Position numbers and translations under genes: made by a program. From Salmonella enterica subsp. houtenae serovar Houten (GTDB lineage Bacteria > Pseudomonadota > Gammaproteobacteria > Enterobacterales > Enterobacteriaceae): DNA of 64,000 nt. The stretch spans positions 4,464,001 to 4,528,000 of the forward strand of contig LS483478.1 in the NCBI GenBank assembly GCA_900478215.1. The letters run 5' to 3'. This document shows positions 45,193 to 54,148 of this stretch, one piece after another. Below the pieces are notes generated by a model, which was not told the DNA's origin, ran no database searches, and was given only the letters and a program-made list of their open reading frames with translations. Position 1 is the stretch's first letter. Every line of letters starts with the position of its first letter.

Positions 45193-45205
45193 ATACAGGA
45201 TCCGG

Positions 45206-47368
45206 TCAAACCGTTTCCAGCTTCGCATACGCGGCAACCAGCCATTTGATCCCTTGCCCCTGAAAAGCCACCTGCAACCGGCTATGTTCGCCGCTACCTT
45301 CCAGATTAACGATAGTGCCTTCGCCAAATTTGGCATGACGCACGCGTTGGCCGAGTTTATAGCCCGTGTCGTTTTCCGCCAACGGCGTTCCCATTCGTTG
45401 ATGGCTCACCGGACGACTGACGGTAGCGCGTAACCGTACCTCCTCCACGCACTCCTCCGGCAATTCGCCAATAAAACGCGACGGACGATGGTAGACCTCT
45501 TTGCCGTACAGACGTCGCGTTTCGGCGTAAGTTAACGTCAGCTTCTGCATCGCCCGCGTTACGCCGACATAGGCCAGACGACGTTCCTCTTCCAGACGCC
45601 CACCCTCATCCAACGACATCTGGCTGGGGAACATCCCTTCTTCCATCCCGACGATAAATACCTGCGGAAACTCCAGCCCTTTTGCCGAGTGCAGCGTCAT
45701 GAGCTGTACCGCATCCTGCCAGGTATCCGCCTGCCCCTCACCCGCTTCCAGCGCCGCGTGAGAAAGGAAAGCCTGTAACGGCATCAAATCTTCATCTTCG
45801 TCGTTGTAGCTGAACTGCCGCGTCGCCGTCACCAGTTCCTCTAAGTTTTCGATGCGCGTCTGGCCTTTCTCACCTTTTTCTTGCTCATACATTGTGCGCA
45901 GGCCAGAGTCTTTGATCACCCGGTCGGTCTGCACATGCAGCGGCATGTCGGCGGTCTCCTGCGCCAGGGCGTCGATCAGCTCCATAAAGCGTTGTAGCGC
46001 GCTGGCCGCACGCCCGGCCAATGCCTTCTCCTGTAACAACTCACGGCACGCCTGCCACAATGTTAGCTGGCGATCGCGCGAGGTTTGGCGCACCACGTCC
46101 AGCGTGCGGTCGCCGATGCCGCGCGTCGGGGTATTCACCACGCGTTCAAACGCGGCATCATCGTTGCGATTGGCAATCAAACGCAGATAAGAGAGCGCAT
46201 CTTTGATCTCCTGACGTTCGAAGAAGCGCATACCGCCGTAAATCCGGTACGGCATACTGGCCTGTAACAAAGCTTCTTCCAGCACGCGCGACTGGGCGTT
46301 GCTGCGATAGAGAATAGCGCACTGCGCAAGCGCGCCGCCGTTGTCCTGCCAGGTTTTGATGCGGTTAACCACAAAGCGCGCTTCATCCAGTTCGTTGAAA
46401 GCGCAGTACAGCGATATCGGTTCGCCGTCAACACCGTCAGTCCACAACTTTTTACCCAAACGCCCATTATTATTCTCAATCAGAGCGTTCGCCGCGCTAA
46501 GGATGTTGCTGGTCGAGCGGTAGTTCTGCTCCAGACGAATGGTCTGCGCGCCGGGAAAATCATTGAGGAAACGCTGGATGTTCTCTACCTGCGCTCCGCG
46601 CCAGCCGTAGATCGACTGGTCATCGTCGCCGACAATCATCACCTTACCGGTATCGCCCGCCAGCAGACGAACCCAGGCGTACTGAATATTGTTGGTATCC
46701 TGGAATTCGTCCACCAGGATATTGGTAAACCGCTCGCGGTAGTGCTGCAGGATGTGCGGCTTGTTCAGCCATAGTTCATGAGCGCGCAGCAGTAGCTCGG
46801 CGAAATCCACCAGACCCGCGCGATCGCACGCTTCCTGATAGGCCTGATACACCTTCTGCCAGGTCTGCTCCACCGGGTTACCGTAGCTTTGGATATGGTG
46901 CGGGCGTAGCCCTTCGTCTTTCTGGCTATTGATGTACCACATCGCCTGACGCGGCGGCCACTGCTTCTCATCAAGATTCATCGCCTTAATCAGCCGTTTA
47001 AGCAAACGCATCTGATCTTCGCTGTCGAGAATCTGGAAATCCTGCGGCAAATTAGCGTCCATATGATGCGCGCGCAGCAAGCGGTGCGCCAGACCGTGGA
47101 ACGTCCCTACCCACATTCCACCCTGGCTGGTACCCATCAACTGGCCAATACGATGGCGCATTTCCGCCGCCGCTTTGTTGGTAAAGGTCACTGCCATGAT
47201 GGAATACGGCGAGTTGTTTTCTACGCTCAGTAACCAGGCGATGCGGTGCACCAACACACGGGTTTTCCCGCTTCCCGCGCCTGCCAGCACCAGCATGTTG
47301 CTACGTGGCGCGGCCACCGCTTCGCGCTGTTTATCATTAAGACTGTCGAGCAGGTAAGAAACGTCCAT
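45206..47368 (-). CDS. uvrD: DNA helicase II UvrD
   Basis: UvrD is a 3'-5' SF1 helicase that removes the incised oligonucleotide in nucleotide excision and mismatch repair, dismantles RecA filaments and pulls back stalled RNA polymerase. From the ATG at 47368 (MDVSYLLDSLNDKQREAV) it is 720 residues, the E. coli length; an ATG two codons upstream is possible. Motif I AGAGSGKTRVL (near 29-39), motif II VDEFQDTNNIQY, GDDDQSIYGWRGA (III), TLHSAKGLEFPQVF (V) and VGVTRAMQKL (VI) are intact. Expression is under LexA control. Confidence 0.98.
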   Translation of the reverse strand: MDVSYLLDSLNDKQREAVAAPRSNMLVLAGAGSGKTRVLVHRIAWLLSVENNSPYSIMAVTFTNKAAAEMRHRIGQLMGTSQGGMWVGTFHGLAHRLLRAHHMDANLPQDFQILDSEDQMRLLKRLIKAMNLDEKQWPPRQAMWYINSQKDEGLRPHHIQSYGNPVEQTWQKVYQAYQEACDRAGLVDFAELLLRAHELWLNKPHILQHYRERFTNILVDEFQDTNNIQYAWVRLLAGDTGKVMIVGDDDQSIYGWRGAQVENIQRFLNDFPGAQTIRLEQNYRSTSNILSAANALIENNNGRLGKKLWTDGVDGEPISLYCAFNELDEARFVVNRIKTWQDNGGALAQCAILYRSNAQSRVLEEALLQASMPYRIYGGMRFFERQEIKDALSYLRLIANRNDDAAFERVVNTPTRGIGDRTLDVVRQTSRDRQLTLWQACRELLQEKALAGRAASALQRFMELIDALAQETADMPLHVQTDRVIKDSGLRTMYEQEKGEKGQTRIENLEELVTATRQFSYNDEDEDLMPLQAFLSHAALEAGEGQADTWQDAVQLMTLHSAKGLEFPQVFIVGMEEGMFPSQMSLDEGGRLEEERRLAYVGVTRAMQKLTLTYAETRRLYGKEVYHRPSRFIGELPEECVEEVRLRATVSRPVSHQRMGTPLAENDTGYKLGQRVRHAKFGEGTIVNLEGSGEHSRLQVAFQGQGIKWLVAAYAKLETV

Positions 47369-47391
47369 TGGCACCGCCGCGTAAAAACATG

Positions 47392-47429
47392 AAAACTAAA
47401 AACGCCCGGTGGCGCTTTGCTTACCGGGC
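47392..47429 (-). terminator. Attenuator-like hairpin in the uvrD leader
   Basis: On the minus strand GCCCGGT and ACCGGGC pair around a 12-nt loop and are followed by GTTTTTAGTTTT, a rho-independent terminator form, between the LexA box and the uvrD start. It is part of a REP-type sequence. E. coli uvrD has an attenuator at the same place, but with a different sequence. Confidence 0.65.
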
Positions 47430-47469
47430 CTACTTATCGTAGGGCGGATAAGCATGGCGCCATCCGCCA
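47403..47469. repeat. REP-type palindromes in the uvrD leader
   Basis: Two inverted units (47403-47429 and 47441-47469) carry the GGCGGATAAGC/GCGCCATCCGCC and GCCCGGTAAGC patterns of REP/BIME elements. Confidence 0.7.
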
Positions 47470-47475
47470 GAATAA

Positions 47476-47491
47476 CTGGGAATTTATACAG
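47476..47491. promoter_or_regulatory. LexA (SOS) box of uvrD
   Basis: In minus-strand reading CTGTATAAATTCCCAG has the CTG-N10-CAG form of an SOS box, with the TATA-rich core of the consensus on one side. It lies just downstream of the start point expected from the promoter at 47503-47530. Confidence 0.88.
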
Positions 47492-47502
47492 AACTACTGG
47501 TG

Positions 47503-47530
47503 ATTATATCAGCGAGGTGAGAGATGCCAA
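47503..47530 (-). promoter_or_regulatory. uvrD: uvrD promoter
   Basis: TTGGCA (47525-47530) and TATAAT (47503-47508) are 16 bp apart on the minus strand. The promoter lies over the last codons of yigB, as in E. coli, and the LexA box follows within 12 bp. Confidence 0.85.
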
Positions 47531-48220
47531 CCGCGAAATTTCGATATGCGGCAGTAAACGGCTGTCCTGCGTCCGCATCAGGTCGGCATCTTCCGGTTTA
47601 ATCCAGCAGGCCTGCATCCCACAGCGAATAGCGCCAGCCACATCGGTAGTCAGATCGTCGCCGACATGGAGGATATCGCCGATCGGCACATGCAGTTTTT
47701 CCGCCGCCAGGAAATACATGTCGCTAAACGGCTTGGAACGCCCATCCGGGCCGGCGCGCAGTACAAACTTAAAGTAATCGCCGAGGCCAAACCGTTCCGG
47801 CTGGGCGTTGCCATTAGTGATCGCCACCAGCGGCCATTTTTTCGCCAGCCGCTGTAACGTCTCATGGGTAGCCTGCGGAACCTCAATCTGGCTGCGCCAT
47901 TTGGCAAAATGCATCATCGCCGCATTGGCGCCGGCAATGGCCTCCTGCGCCGATAATCCCGCATCCCGCATGGCCTGCTCTATCGCGCGATGGCGCCAGC
48001 GGGTAACGTCATGATAAATTTCCGGCTCCGCTTCACGCACCGCCTGCCGTATCCGCTGTAAATCGACGTTTTGAAACGAACGTAGCGACGGGTGATAATT
48101 TTGCATAAAAGCGAGCGCTTCCTGCTCAGTACGCAAAATCACCGGACGGTTATCATAAAGGGTATCATCCAGGTCAAAGGTGAGCGCGGCAATACGCCCC
48201 AAAGGCCGGTAAAAACGCAT
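47504..48220 (-). CDS. yigB: 5-amino-6-(5-phospho-ribitylamino)uracil/FMN phosphatase YigB (HAD)
   Basis: YigB is a HAD-superfamily phosphatase; the E. coli enzyme dephosphorylates FMN and the riboflavin precursor 5-amino-6-(5-phospho-D-ribitylamino)uracil. The 238-residue protein shows motif I DLDDTLYDN (16-24), motif II ITNGN near 136, a lysine in RSKPFSDMYFLA near 162 and motif IV HVGDDLTTDVAGA near 186. Its ATG overlaps the xerC stop by one base (TAATG). It is the last gene of lptM-dapF-yigA-xerC-yigB, and its 3' end contains the uvrD promoter. Confidence 0.94.
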   Translation of the reverse strand: MRFYRPLGRIAALTFDLDDTLYDNRPVILRTEQEALAFMQNYHPSLRSFQNVDLQRIRQAVREAEPEIYHDVTRWRHRAIEQAMRDAGLSAQEAIAGANAAMMHFAKWRSQIEVPQATHETLQRLAKKWPLVAITNGNAQPERFGLGDYFKFVLRAGPDGRSKPFSDMYFLAAEKLHVPIGDILHVGDDLTTDVAGAIRCGMQACWIKPEDADLMRTQDSRLLPHIEISRLASLTSLI

Positions 48221-49122
48221 TATTTCCCCCGTTTAGCGCGCGGATGCGCCGCGTCGTACACCGAAGCAAGGTGTTGAAAATCAAGATGAGTATAAATTTG
48301 GGTGGTGGAAAGGTTGGCATGACCCAGCAGCTCTTGTACGCCGCGCAGATCGCCGCTCGATTCCAGCATATGGGTTGCGAACGAATGGCGCAGCTTATGC
48401 GGGTGCACGTGGCTGTTTAGCCCCTGCTTTATGCCCCATTCGGCGAACCGTTTTTGGACATTGCGCGCGGAGATACGCTTGCCCAGTTTCGACAGGAATA
48501 ACGCCTCTTCATCGCTGGCGAACAGGCCACGCAGATCCAGCCAGTGCTCAATCCACGTCACCGCGTTACGGCCAATCGGCAGACGTCGCTCTTTGCTGCC
48601 TTTGCCCATTACCCACACTTCACCGGTATCGAGATCGAGGTGCTTTATATCCAGGCCAACCAGTTCGGATAAACGCAGTCCCGCGCCGTACATTACCTCC
48701 AGCATCGCCCGGTCACGCACGGCGAGCGGATCGTTAAGATCGATGTCCAGCAGGCGGTTAACGTCGTCGACATCAATATTTTTCGGCAGATGACGCGGCG
48801 CTTTTGGGGCGGAGACGCCCTTCGCCGGGTTAGCTTTCAATTCGCCCTGACTGACTAACCAGTCAAAAAAGCTCCGCAATGCCGAGAGACGTAGCGCCAG
48901 ACTGGCAGGGCCAAGCCCTTTGCGCCGACTGCGCACCGCAAAACTGCGCACTATAAGCGCGTCACATTGTTGCCAGCTTTTCAGTCCGATCTCTTCGGCT
49001 AAAGCGATAATGGCATCAAGCTGACGCTGATAATTCAGCAGGGTAATGGGGCTAAGCTGGCGCTCCACGCCTAAATAGCGTAAAAAACGCGAGACATCCT
49101 GAGAAAGCGCAACGTCCGTCAT
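48220..49122 (-). CDS. xerC: Site-specific tyrosine recombinase XerC
   Basis: XerC acts with XerD at dif and plasmid cer-type sites to resolve chromosome dimers. The 300-residue protein has the N-terminal SAM-like core-binding domain (about 10-90) and the catalytic domain with the RHRY residues: R in GAGLRLSELVGL (near 150), K in MGKGSKERRLPIG, H-x-x-R in HPHKLRHSFATHML (near 242-245), H in LGHANLSTTQIYTHLD, and the nucleophilic tyrosine in the last of these (near 277). It overlaps yigA by 4 bp (ATGA) and yigB by one base. Confidence 0.97.
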   Translation of the reverse strand: MTDVALSQDVSRFLRYLGVERQLSPITLLNYQRQLDAIIALAEEIGLKSWQQCDALIVRSFAVRSRRKGLGPASLALRLSALRSFFDWLVSQGELKANPAKGVSAPKAPRHLPKNIDVDDVNRLLDIDLNDPLAVRDRAMLEVMYGAGLRLSELVGLDIKHLDLDTGEVWVMGKGSKERRLPIGRNAVTWIEHWLDLRGLFASDEEALFLSKLGKRISARNVQKRFAEWGIKQGLNSHVHPHKLRHSFATHMLESSGDLRGVQELLGHANLSTTQIYTHLDFQHLASVYDAAHPRAKRGK

Positions 49123-49826
49123 ACACGTTCAATCCAGCGTTCCAGCAGTGCCGGTAACATCAGCGCGATCTCCTGCAAAAGCTGCGTCCCCTGTTCTGGC
49201 TGATAGTGATGAACGTCGCGGCTGCTGAAAATCACGACGCCGAGATCGGCGTCACGGCCCAGCATGGACATCGCGACCGAACCAATCGCTTTCGCCTCTG
49301 GCAAAACTACCAGCAGTTCCGGGCCGTTTAGCGGACCAAGATAATGCTGCGACTGTCCCAGTCGCTGAATACGCAGCGGCTCGAAAGCCTGACGGTTTAA
49401 AGCCAGATGCGTATAGCGCGATGGCGCGCCAAGACGCCACCTGTCCGGGAACAGACGCAGCGTCGCGCCGGCAAGCCCCAAATCGCGCGCCCAGCGGTGA
49501 AACCGCATCAGCATCTCATCCAGACTATCCGCGGCGACCAGACGGCTTTGCAGATGCAGCAGGCGATAAAACAGGCTTTCATTGGCATGAGCCTGTTCCA
49601 TCAGCAGCGTCATATTTTTTTCAAGCGCATTGATGTGATTACGCGCGCGGGCCATATGCCACTCCACGAGCGAAACCGTTCCCCGTACGGGATGGGGAAC
49701 ACGCATCGCTTCCACCGCATGGGCATTACGGATAAAAAACTCAGGGTGGTGGCGCAGATAATCGACGACCGCTCGATCGTCCAGTTCCGTGAGCGTTTCC
49801 TGTAGTTCTTCCTCGGGTTGCTTCAT
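49119..49826 (-). CDS. yigA: YigA, DUF484 (GAF-like) protein
   Basis: The 235-residue protein is the enterobacterial DUF484 protein YigA, with a GAF-like fold in the C-terminal part (about 85-235) and a helical N-terminal region. No function has been shown. It is held between dapF and xerC by 4-bp overlaps at both ends, a gene order that is conserved in many gammaproteobacteria. There is no signal peptide or membrane segment. Confidence 0.92.
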   Translation of the reverse strand: MKQPEEELQETLTELDDRAVVDYLRHHPEFFIRNAHAVEAMRVPHPVRGTVSLVEWHMARARNHINALEKNMTLLMEQAHANESLFYRLLHLQSRLVAADSLDEMLMRFHRWARDLGLAGATLRLFPDRWRLGAPSRYTHLALNRQAFEPLRIQRLGQSQHYLGPLNGPELLVVLPEAKAIGSVAMSMLGRDADLGVVIFSSRDVHHYQPEQGTQLLQEIALMLPALLERWIERV

Positions 49827-50647
49827 AAATGGATAAATCCGTCGTAGACATGTGCCGCCGGGCCAGTCATGTATAACGGATGACCCGGACCTTTCCAGGC
49901 GATATCCAGCCGACCGCCCGGTAATTCCACGCGTACCTCTTCAGCCAGCAGTCCCTGCTGAATCCCCACGGCAACGGCAGCGCACGCGCCGCTGCCGCAC
50001 GCGCGGGTCTCCCCTGCGCCGCGTTCATAGACTCGCAGCCGGATATGCTCGCGTCTTACAACCTGCATAAAACCGATATTGGCGCGTTCCGGAAAACGCT
50101 CATGGCTTTCCAGAACCGGCCCCAGCGTTTCAACGGCCGCCGTGTCGACGTTATCAACCTGAATGACACAGTGCGGATTGCCCATTGAAACTACGCCGCA
50201 CAGTATGGTCTGTTCCGCCGCTCGCATAATATACGTCTTTTCCGCTTTGTTAGCGCGAAAAGGTACCTGCGCGGGTTCAAAGTTTGGCTCACCCATATTC
50301 ACCCGCACCAGTTCATCTTCCGTGACGCTCAGCACCATCCGGCCATTCGCGGTACTGACCCGAATATCGCGTTTATTGGTTAGCCCTTTCAGGCGAACAA
50401 ATCGTGCGAAACAGCGCGCGCCATTGCCGCACTGCGAGACTTCACTGCCGTCGGCGTTGAAGATGCGGTAATGAAAGTCCAGCTCAGGATCATAGGGCGG
50501 CTCAACCACCAGCAGCTGATCGAACCCTACGCCCAGGTGTCTGTCGGATAGCCGGCGAATCAGTTCCGGCGAAAAAAAGACATTCTGCGTTACCGCGTCG
50601 ACGACCATAAAATCGTTGCCAAGGCCATGCATTTTAGAGAATTGCAT
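49823..50647 (-). CDS. dapF: Diaminopimelate epimerase DapF
   Basis: DapF interconverts LL- and meso-diaminopimelate for peptidoglycan and lysine synthesis. The protein is 274 residues from the ATG at 50647 (MQFSKMHGLGNDFMVVD); a second ATG one codon upstream is equally open. The two catalytic cysteines lie in NADGSEVSQCGNGARC (near 73) and GAGETRACGSGACAA (near 217), the hallmark of this cofactor-free enzyme. It overlaps yigA by 4 bp, and lptM lies 34 bp upstream on the same strand. Confidence 0.97.
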   Translation of the reverse strand: MQFSKMHGLGNDFMVVDAVTQNVFFSPELIRRLSDRHLGVGFDQLLVVEPPYDPELDFHYRIFNADGSEVSQCGNGARCFARFVRLKGLTNKRDIRVSTANGRMVLSVTEDELVRVNMGEPNFEPAQVPFRANKAEKTYIMRAAEQTILCGVVSMGNPHCVIQVDNVDTAAVETLGPVLESHERFPERANIGFMQVVRREHIRLRVYERGAGETRACGSGACAAVAVGIQQGLLAEEVRVELPGGRLDIAWKGPGHPLYMTGPAAHVYDGFIHL

Positions 50648-50683
50648 CATTCACTCCGTTCACGCGGGGACAGAAAACTACCC

Positions 50684-50887
50684 TCAGTAATTGACCTGGG
50701 ACGGGCCCTCTCCCGTTGCGCGATCGTTCTTATCGGGCATCGTGGACTGCGTTTTTGAATCGACTTTTTTCGTCGGCGGCGGCGCATTTTTATCGGCTGG
50801 CGGGAAATAAAGCGGCCCTTTTAAACCGCAGCCCGTCAGGCTGAACAGAGTCAGAAGTACAGCGAGTGTCTTAAACACGTTTTTCAT
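50684..50887 (-). CDS. lptM: LPS assembly lipoprotein LptM (YifL)
   Basis: LptM is a small outer-membrane lipoprotein that binds the LptDE translocon and helps its oxidative maturation. The 67-residue precursor has a type II signal with lipobox LTGC (C at 20), followed by GLKGPLYFPPADKNAPPP, the conserved motif of the family; the rest is polar and low in complexity. Residue +2 is glycine, consistent with outer-membrane sorting. It is the first gene of the dapF operon and is divergent from cyaY. Confidence 0.93.
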   Translation of the reverse strand: MKNVFKTLAVLLTLFSLTGCGLKGPLYFPPADKNAPPPTKKVDSKTQSTMPDKNDRATGEGPSQVNY

Positions 50888-51024
50888 TATGGATTGCCTG
50901 TAAGTTCATGCTTTCTGTTTTCTATCATCGCAGGAGAAGGCGTAAAAGCAAGAGTTTGGCGGTAAACTGCAACGCCTTTTGTTCCAGGTTATACTGCCGC
51001 CATCACGAAAAACGGGAAACGACA

Positions 51025-51345
51025 ATGAACGACAGTGAATTTCATCGCCTGGCTGACGCCCTGTGGCTCACCATTGAAGAACGCCTCGATGACTGGGATG
51101 GCGACAGCGATATCGACTGCGAAATCAACGGCGGCGTGCTGACCCTCAGCTTTGAGAACGGTAGTAAGATCATTATCAACCGTCAGGAGCCGCTGCATCA
51201 GGTGTGGCTGGCGACTAAACAGGGCGGCTATCATTTCGATTTGAAAGGCGACGAGTGGATTTGCGACCGCAGCGGCGCAACCTTCTGGGATCTGCTGGAG
51301 CAGGCGGCGACACAGCAGGCGGGCGAGGCGGTGAGCTTCCGCTAA
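51025..51345 (+). CDS. cyaY: Iron-sulfur cluster assembly regulator CyaY (frataxin)
   Basis: CyaY is the bacterial frataxin; it binds iron and the IscS desulfurase and slows Fe-S cluster assembly. From the ATG at 51025 (MNDSEFHRLADALWLTIEERLDDWD) it is 106 residues, the family length; the longer frame enters the lptM promoter region. The acidic first helix (EERLDDWDGDSDIDCE) that binds iron, and the SKIIINRQEPLHQVWLAT and GGYHFDLKGDEWICDRSG strands, are typical. It converges with cyaA across a BIME. Confidence 0.96.
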   Translation: MNDSEFHRLADALWLTIEERLDDWDGDSDIDCEINGGVLTLSFENGSKIIINRQEPLHQVWLATKQGGYHFDLKGDEWICDRSGATFWDLLEQAATQQAGEAVSFR

Positions 51346-51360
51346 GTGCTTTATTGCCAG

Positions 51361-51434
51361 GTAGCGCTGCGCTTATCGGGCCTACCGGAGCCGAGCGTAG
51401 GCCGGATAAAACGCGTCAGCGTCGCTATCCGGCC
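51361..51434. repeat. BIME between cyaY and cyaA
   Basis: Two REP units face each other, TAGCGCTGCGCTTATCGGGCC at the left and GGCCGGATAAAACGC...GCTATCCGGCC at the right, between converging genes. Confidence 0.82.
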
Positions 51435-51440
51435 CGCTAA

Positions 51441-53987
51441 CTATAAGAAATACTGCTGCAATAGCGGTGCGTCATGATCCTGGTTTGCCGGCGGCACGGT
51501 GTTGATAGGCTGCGTACGGAATGGGATTACCTGCGCGCGACCATCGGTTTTCACTATCTGGTAGAACTGCGGCAGGTTAAAGTTGATAAAGCTGGAGCCA
51601 TACGTGAAGCGATCGTGCGATGACGAATAGAAGCGACTGACGTCGCGCACCAGTTCTTCCTTGCTACCTTCGCAATGGTGATACACTTCCGCCCGGTTAC
51701 TTTCATCCAGAATATAAATATTAAAGCCTTTCTCATCGCCCGTTTCTTCAAAGAAGAACTGGATAATCCCTTCGCTGGCGAAGCCATCCACCACTGACGG
51801 CAATTTCACATGGTTGGTTTCCACCTGTACCGACAGCCCGTGCAGCTTGTTATGCGAAATAGCGCCGTAGAATTCGATAGCGTTCTCCAGCTTCTGCACC
51901 GAGACATTCAGGCGTTCGAAGAATAGGCCCCACGTCTGCCCGGAAACCCGCAGCGCCTTGAAGCGACCGGTCTCCTGACGGGTGCTGGAAAGACGTAGCT
52001 CAATACATTCGGAGACCAGTTGCTGGACGCGGGTGCGAATCAGGCCGCGAAGATGCTGACTGTAGCAGAACACCTCCACGCTATCCGGCGGCGCGGCATC
52101 CTGGTGCATTTTCCCCAGAATCGTTTTCAGCGCTTCGATCATCGCCTGCTCGCCGTTAAAGTGCAGAGTACGCACTTCGTTCCACGAGTTGCGATATAAC
52201 AAGTCGATACTGCCTATCAGACAGTTTTGCTCTTCACCAAAGCTGAAAACGTCCAGCTTACGGAAGTCAAAATGCACCACTTTATTGCGAAATGCCGCCG
52301 TCGGGTCATATTCGAGGTTAACGATAATCGCCAGATGGCGAATTTCACAGGGGCTGTAGAGCGCTTTCGGCGTCGGGGCAGGCAAGCGCAGCGGGAAATG
52401 GTGCGAAACATCGGCGACCATCTCCTGCAATTTAGGCAGGTCGACAATACCGTTGCCCTTAATAAACAGATGCGTTCGCGACGTCAGCAGGCCGTTGAAC
52501 CACGCCCACGCGACCAGCTTATTAAGATAACGGTTATATTCCAGCGGCTGATGGCTGATGATCGAATCCATGTTCGGCGCGCGGTTGTAGAGATACCAGC
52601 CTGAACGGTTGGCGCGTCCCGGCGGCACATGGATAAAGGTTAAATTCGGCTCGGACAGATCCGGCGATATCTGCGGGTTCACCAGCGTAACTTTACCTGG
52701 CAACGCTTCAAAGGCGGCGTACAGCTTACGCGTCAGTACGCCGATATCCTGCGGGCTGGCGCTAACGCTGAGGTTATTGCGCCGCGCAAAGCGAATCAGA
52801 TTGCGATAGCTCTGCATCATAGCGTCGAGTAATTCGTTGTGGGCTTCGCGCACCTGATCGATTTTCCAGTTTGCGCGATTATCGAGCATGGCCAGACGCG
52901 CGTCGTCCCATCCCCACTCGCTGACTAACTGGCTTAATACTTCCCGACGCCAGCCGACGCAGGCGCGCTCACGGCTTAATTTCTCGCACACTTTCAGGTA
53001 GAAGCAGCGGCGGACTAAATCCAGCCGCGTCGGATCTTCAATCGCCGTCAGGTATTCAGTGACCCGCTCCAGCATCATGCAGTAGGGATCGAGTCCAAAT
53101 GAGACAATTTCGCCGTCATGCAGACGTTGTTTAATGTCTTTCGCCAGCAGACGCGGGTTAGGGTATTCCCATGAGTAGGCTTCCAGCAGCAGCGTTTTTA
53201 GCACCGCTTTGTATGGCGAATCGATACTCTTATACAACTGCCACAGGCTGGCGCCAAAGTACTCTTCTGCGGAGAGCGAACTTAAGCCCCCCAGATCCAG
53301 CCACTCGTTTGGCGTTAATACGCCCTGTGCATAGAGCGACATGACATAGTCGTCATAATGCTCTTCTTCATCGCACGGCACCATACTCCACAGGATACGC
53401 TTCCCGGCCAGGCGCACAGCAGTACGATAAAACTCATCAAGCAACAGGATATGCTGCGTAGAACCGCAATCTTCCCCGCCCAGACTGCCGCTTTCGTTAT
53501 GGCGGAAACGGTTTTCGTCGATCAGGAAGAAGCTCACCTCAACGCCAAGCGAGGCGGCCCAGCTTTCCAGCAGGCTACACTTACGTTGCAGCAACTGACG
53601 CTCTTCGCCGTCGAGCCAGGCCTGATGGCACACCCAGATATCCAGGTCGGACGAGCAGCTCTGCCCGACCGAGGAGGTACTCCCCATGGTGTAAACGCCG
53701 GTAATCGGCAGTTCGCCCTTCGGCGGGTCCTGCGGCGTCATACCGCGGTACAGCTCTAATTCGTTCAGATAGTGGCGTTGGGTTTCATCAGGCGTGTAGA
53801 AGCAAATGCCGCTGGGAACGTTACCATCAAGGTAACCCGGCATCAGTGGATGGTGATAGTGCAATAATGTCGGCAGAAGACTGTAAACCTGCTGAAAAGC
53901 GGGCCCCATCGCAGCAAGCGCGCGATCCACGCGCAGTTGATTTATGGCATCCAGTCTCTGTTTCAGAGTCTCAATATAGAGGTACAA
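51441..53987 (-). CDS. cyaA: Adenylate cyclase, class I (CyaA)
   Basis: CyaA makes cAMP from ATP and is activated through phosphorylated EIIA-Glc of the sugar phosphotransferase system. The 848-residue form starts at TTG (53987; LYLYIETLKQRL), the start known for enteric cya, where the poor codon limits synthesis; an ATG ten codons upstream (54017) is in frame but not conserved. The N-terminal catalytic half (about 1-450) holds the nucleotidyltransferase motif GSTSSVGQSCSSDLDIWV (about 103-120); the C-terminal half is regulatory. A CRP operator lies about 146 bp upstream. Confidence 0.96.
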   Translation of the reverse strand: MYLYIETLKQRLDAINQLRVDRALAAMGPAFQQVYSLLPTLLHYHHPLMPGYLDGNVPSGICFYTPDETQRHYLNELELYRGMTPQDPPKGELPITGVYTMGSTSSVGQSCSSDLDIWVCHQAWLDGEERQLLQRKCSLLESWAASLGVEVSFFLIDENRFRHNESGSLGGEDCGSTQHILLLDEFYRTAVRLAGKRILWSMVPCDEEEHYDDYVMSLYAQGVLTPNEWLDLGGLSSLSAEEYFGASLWQLYKSIDSPYKAVLKTLLLEAYSWEYPNPRLLAKDIKQRLHDGEIVSFGLDPYCMMLERVTEYLTAIEDPTRLDLVRRCFYLKVCEKLSRERACVGWRREVLSQLVSEWGWDDARLAMLDNRANWKIDQVREAHNELLDAMMQSYRNLIRFARRNNLSVSASPQDIGVLTRKLYAAFEALPGKVTLVNPQISPDLSEPNLTFIHVPPGRANRSGWYLYNRAPNMDSIISHQPLEYNRYLNKLVAWAWFNGLLTSRTHLFIKGNGIVDLPKLQEMVADVSHHFPLRLPAPTPKALYSPCEIRHLAIIVNLEYDPTAAFRNKVVHFDFRKLDVFSFGEEQNCLIGSIDLLYRNSWNEVRTLHFNGEQAMIEALKTILGKMHQDAAPPDSVEVFCYSQHLRGLIRTRVQQLVSECIELRLSSTRQETGRFKALRVSGQTWGLFFERLNVSVQKLENAIEFYGAISHNKLHGLSVQVETNHVKLPSVVDGFASEGIIQFFFEETGDEKGFNIYILDESNRAEVYHHCEGSKEELVRDVSRFYSSSHDRFTYGSSFINFNLPQFYQIVKTDGRAQVIPFRTQPINTVPPANQDHDAPLLQQYFL

Positions 53988-54132
53988 GACGTATCGCCTG
54001 ATGTTGCTACCCGTCATGGTTCAGGTAAGTGTCTTGCCGTCGCCATTCGGGATAAACCGTATGTCAAAAATAACCGTTGCCCTTTTTCATCCGCATATTT
54101 TTATCTAATACCGACGAAAAAATGGTCTAAAA

Positions 54133-54148
54133 CGTGATCAATTTAACA
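54133..54148 (-). promoter_or_regulatory. CRP operator of cyaA
   Basis: In minus-strand reading TGTTAAATTGATCACG approximates TGTGA-N6-TCACA. It is at the position of the CRP site that overlaps the main cyaA promoter P2 in E. coli and mediates repression by cAMP-CRP. The cyaA-hemC gap (53988-54363) otherwise holds the divergent promoters; a hairpin ACATCCT ... AGGATGT (54308-54331) lies before hemC. Confidence 0.8.
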
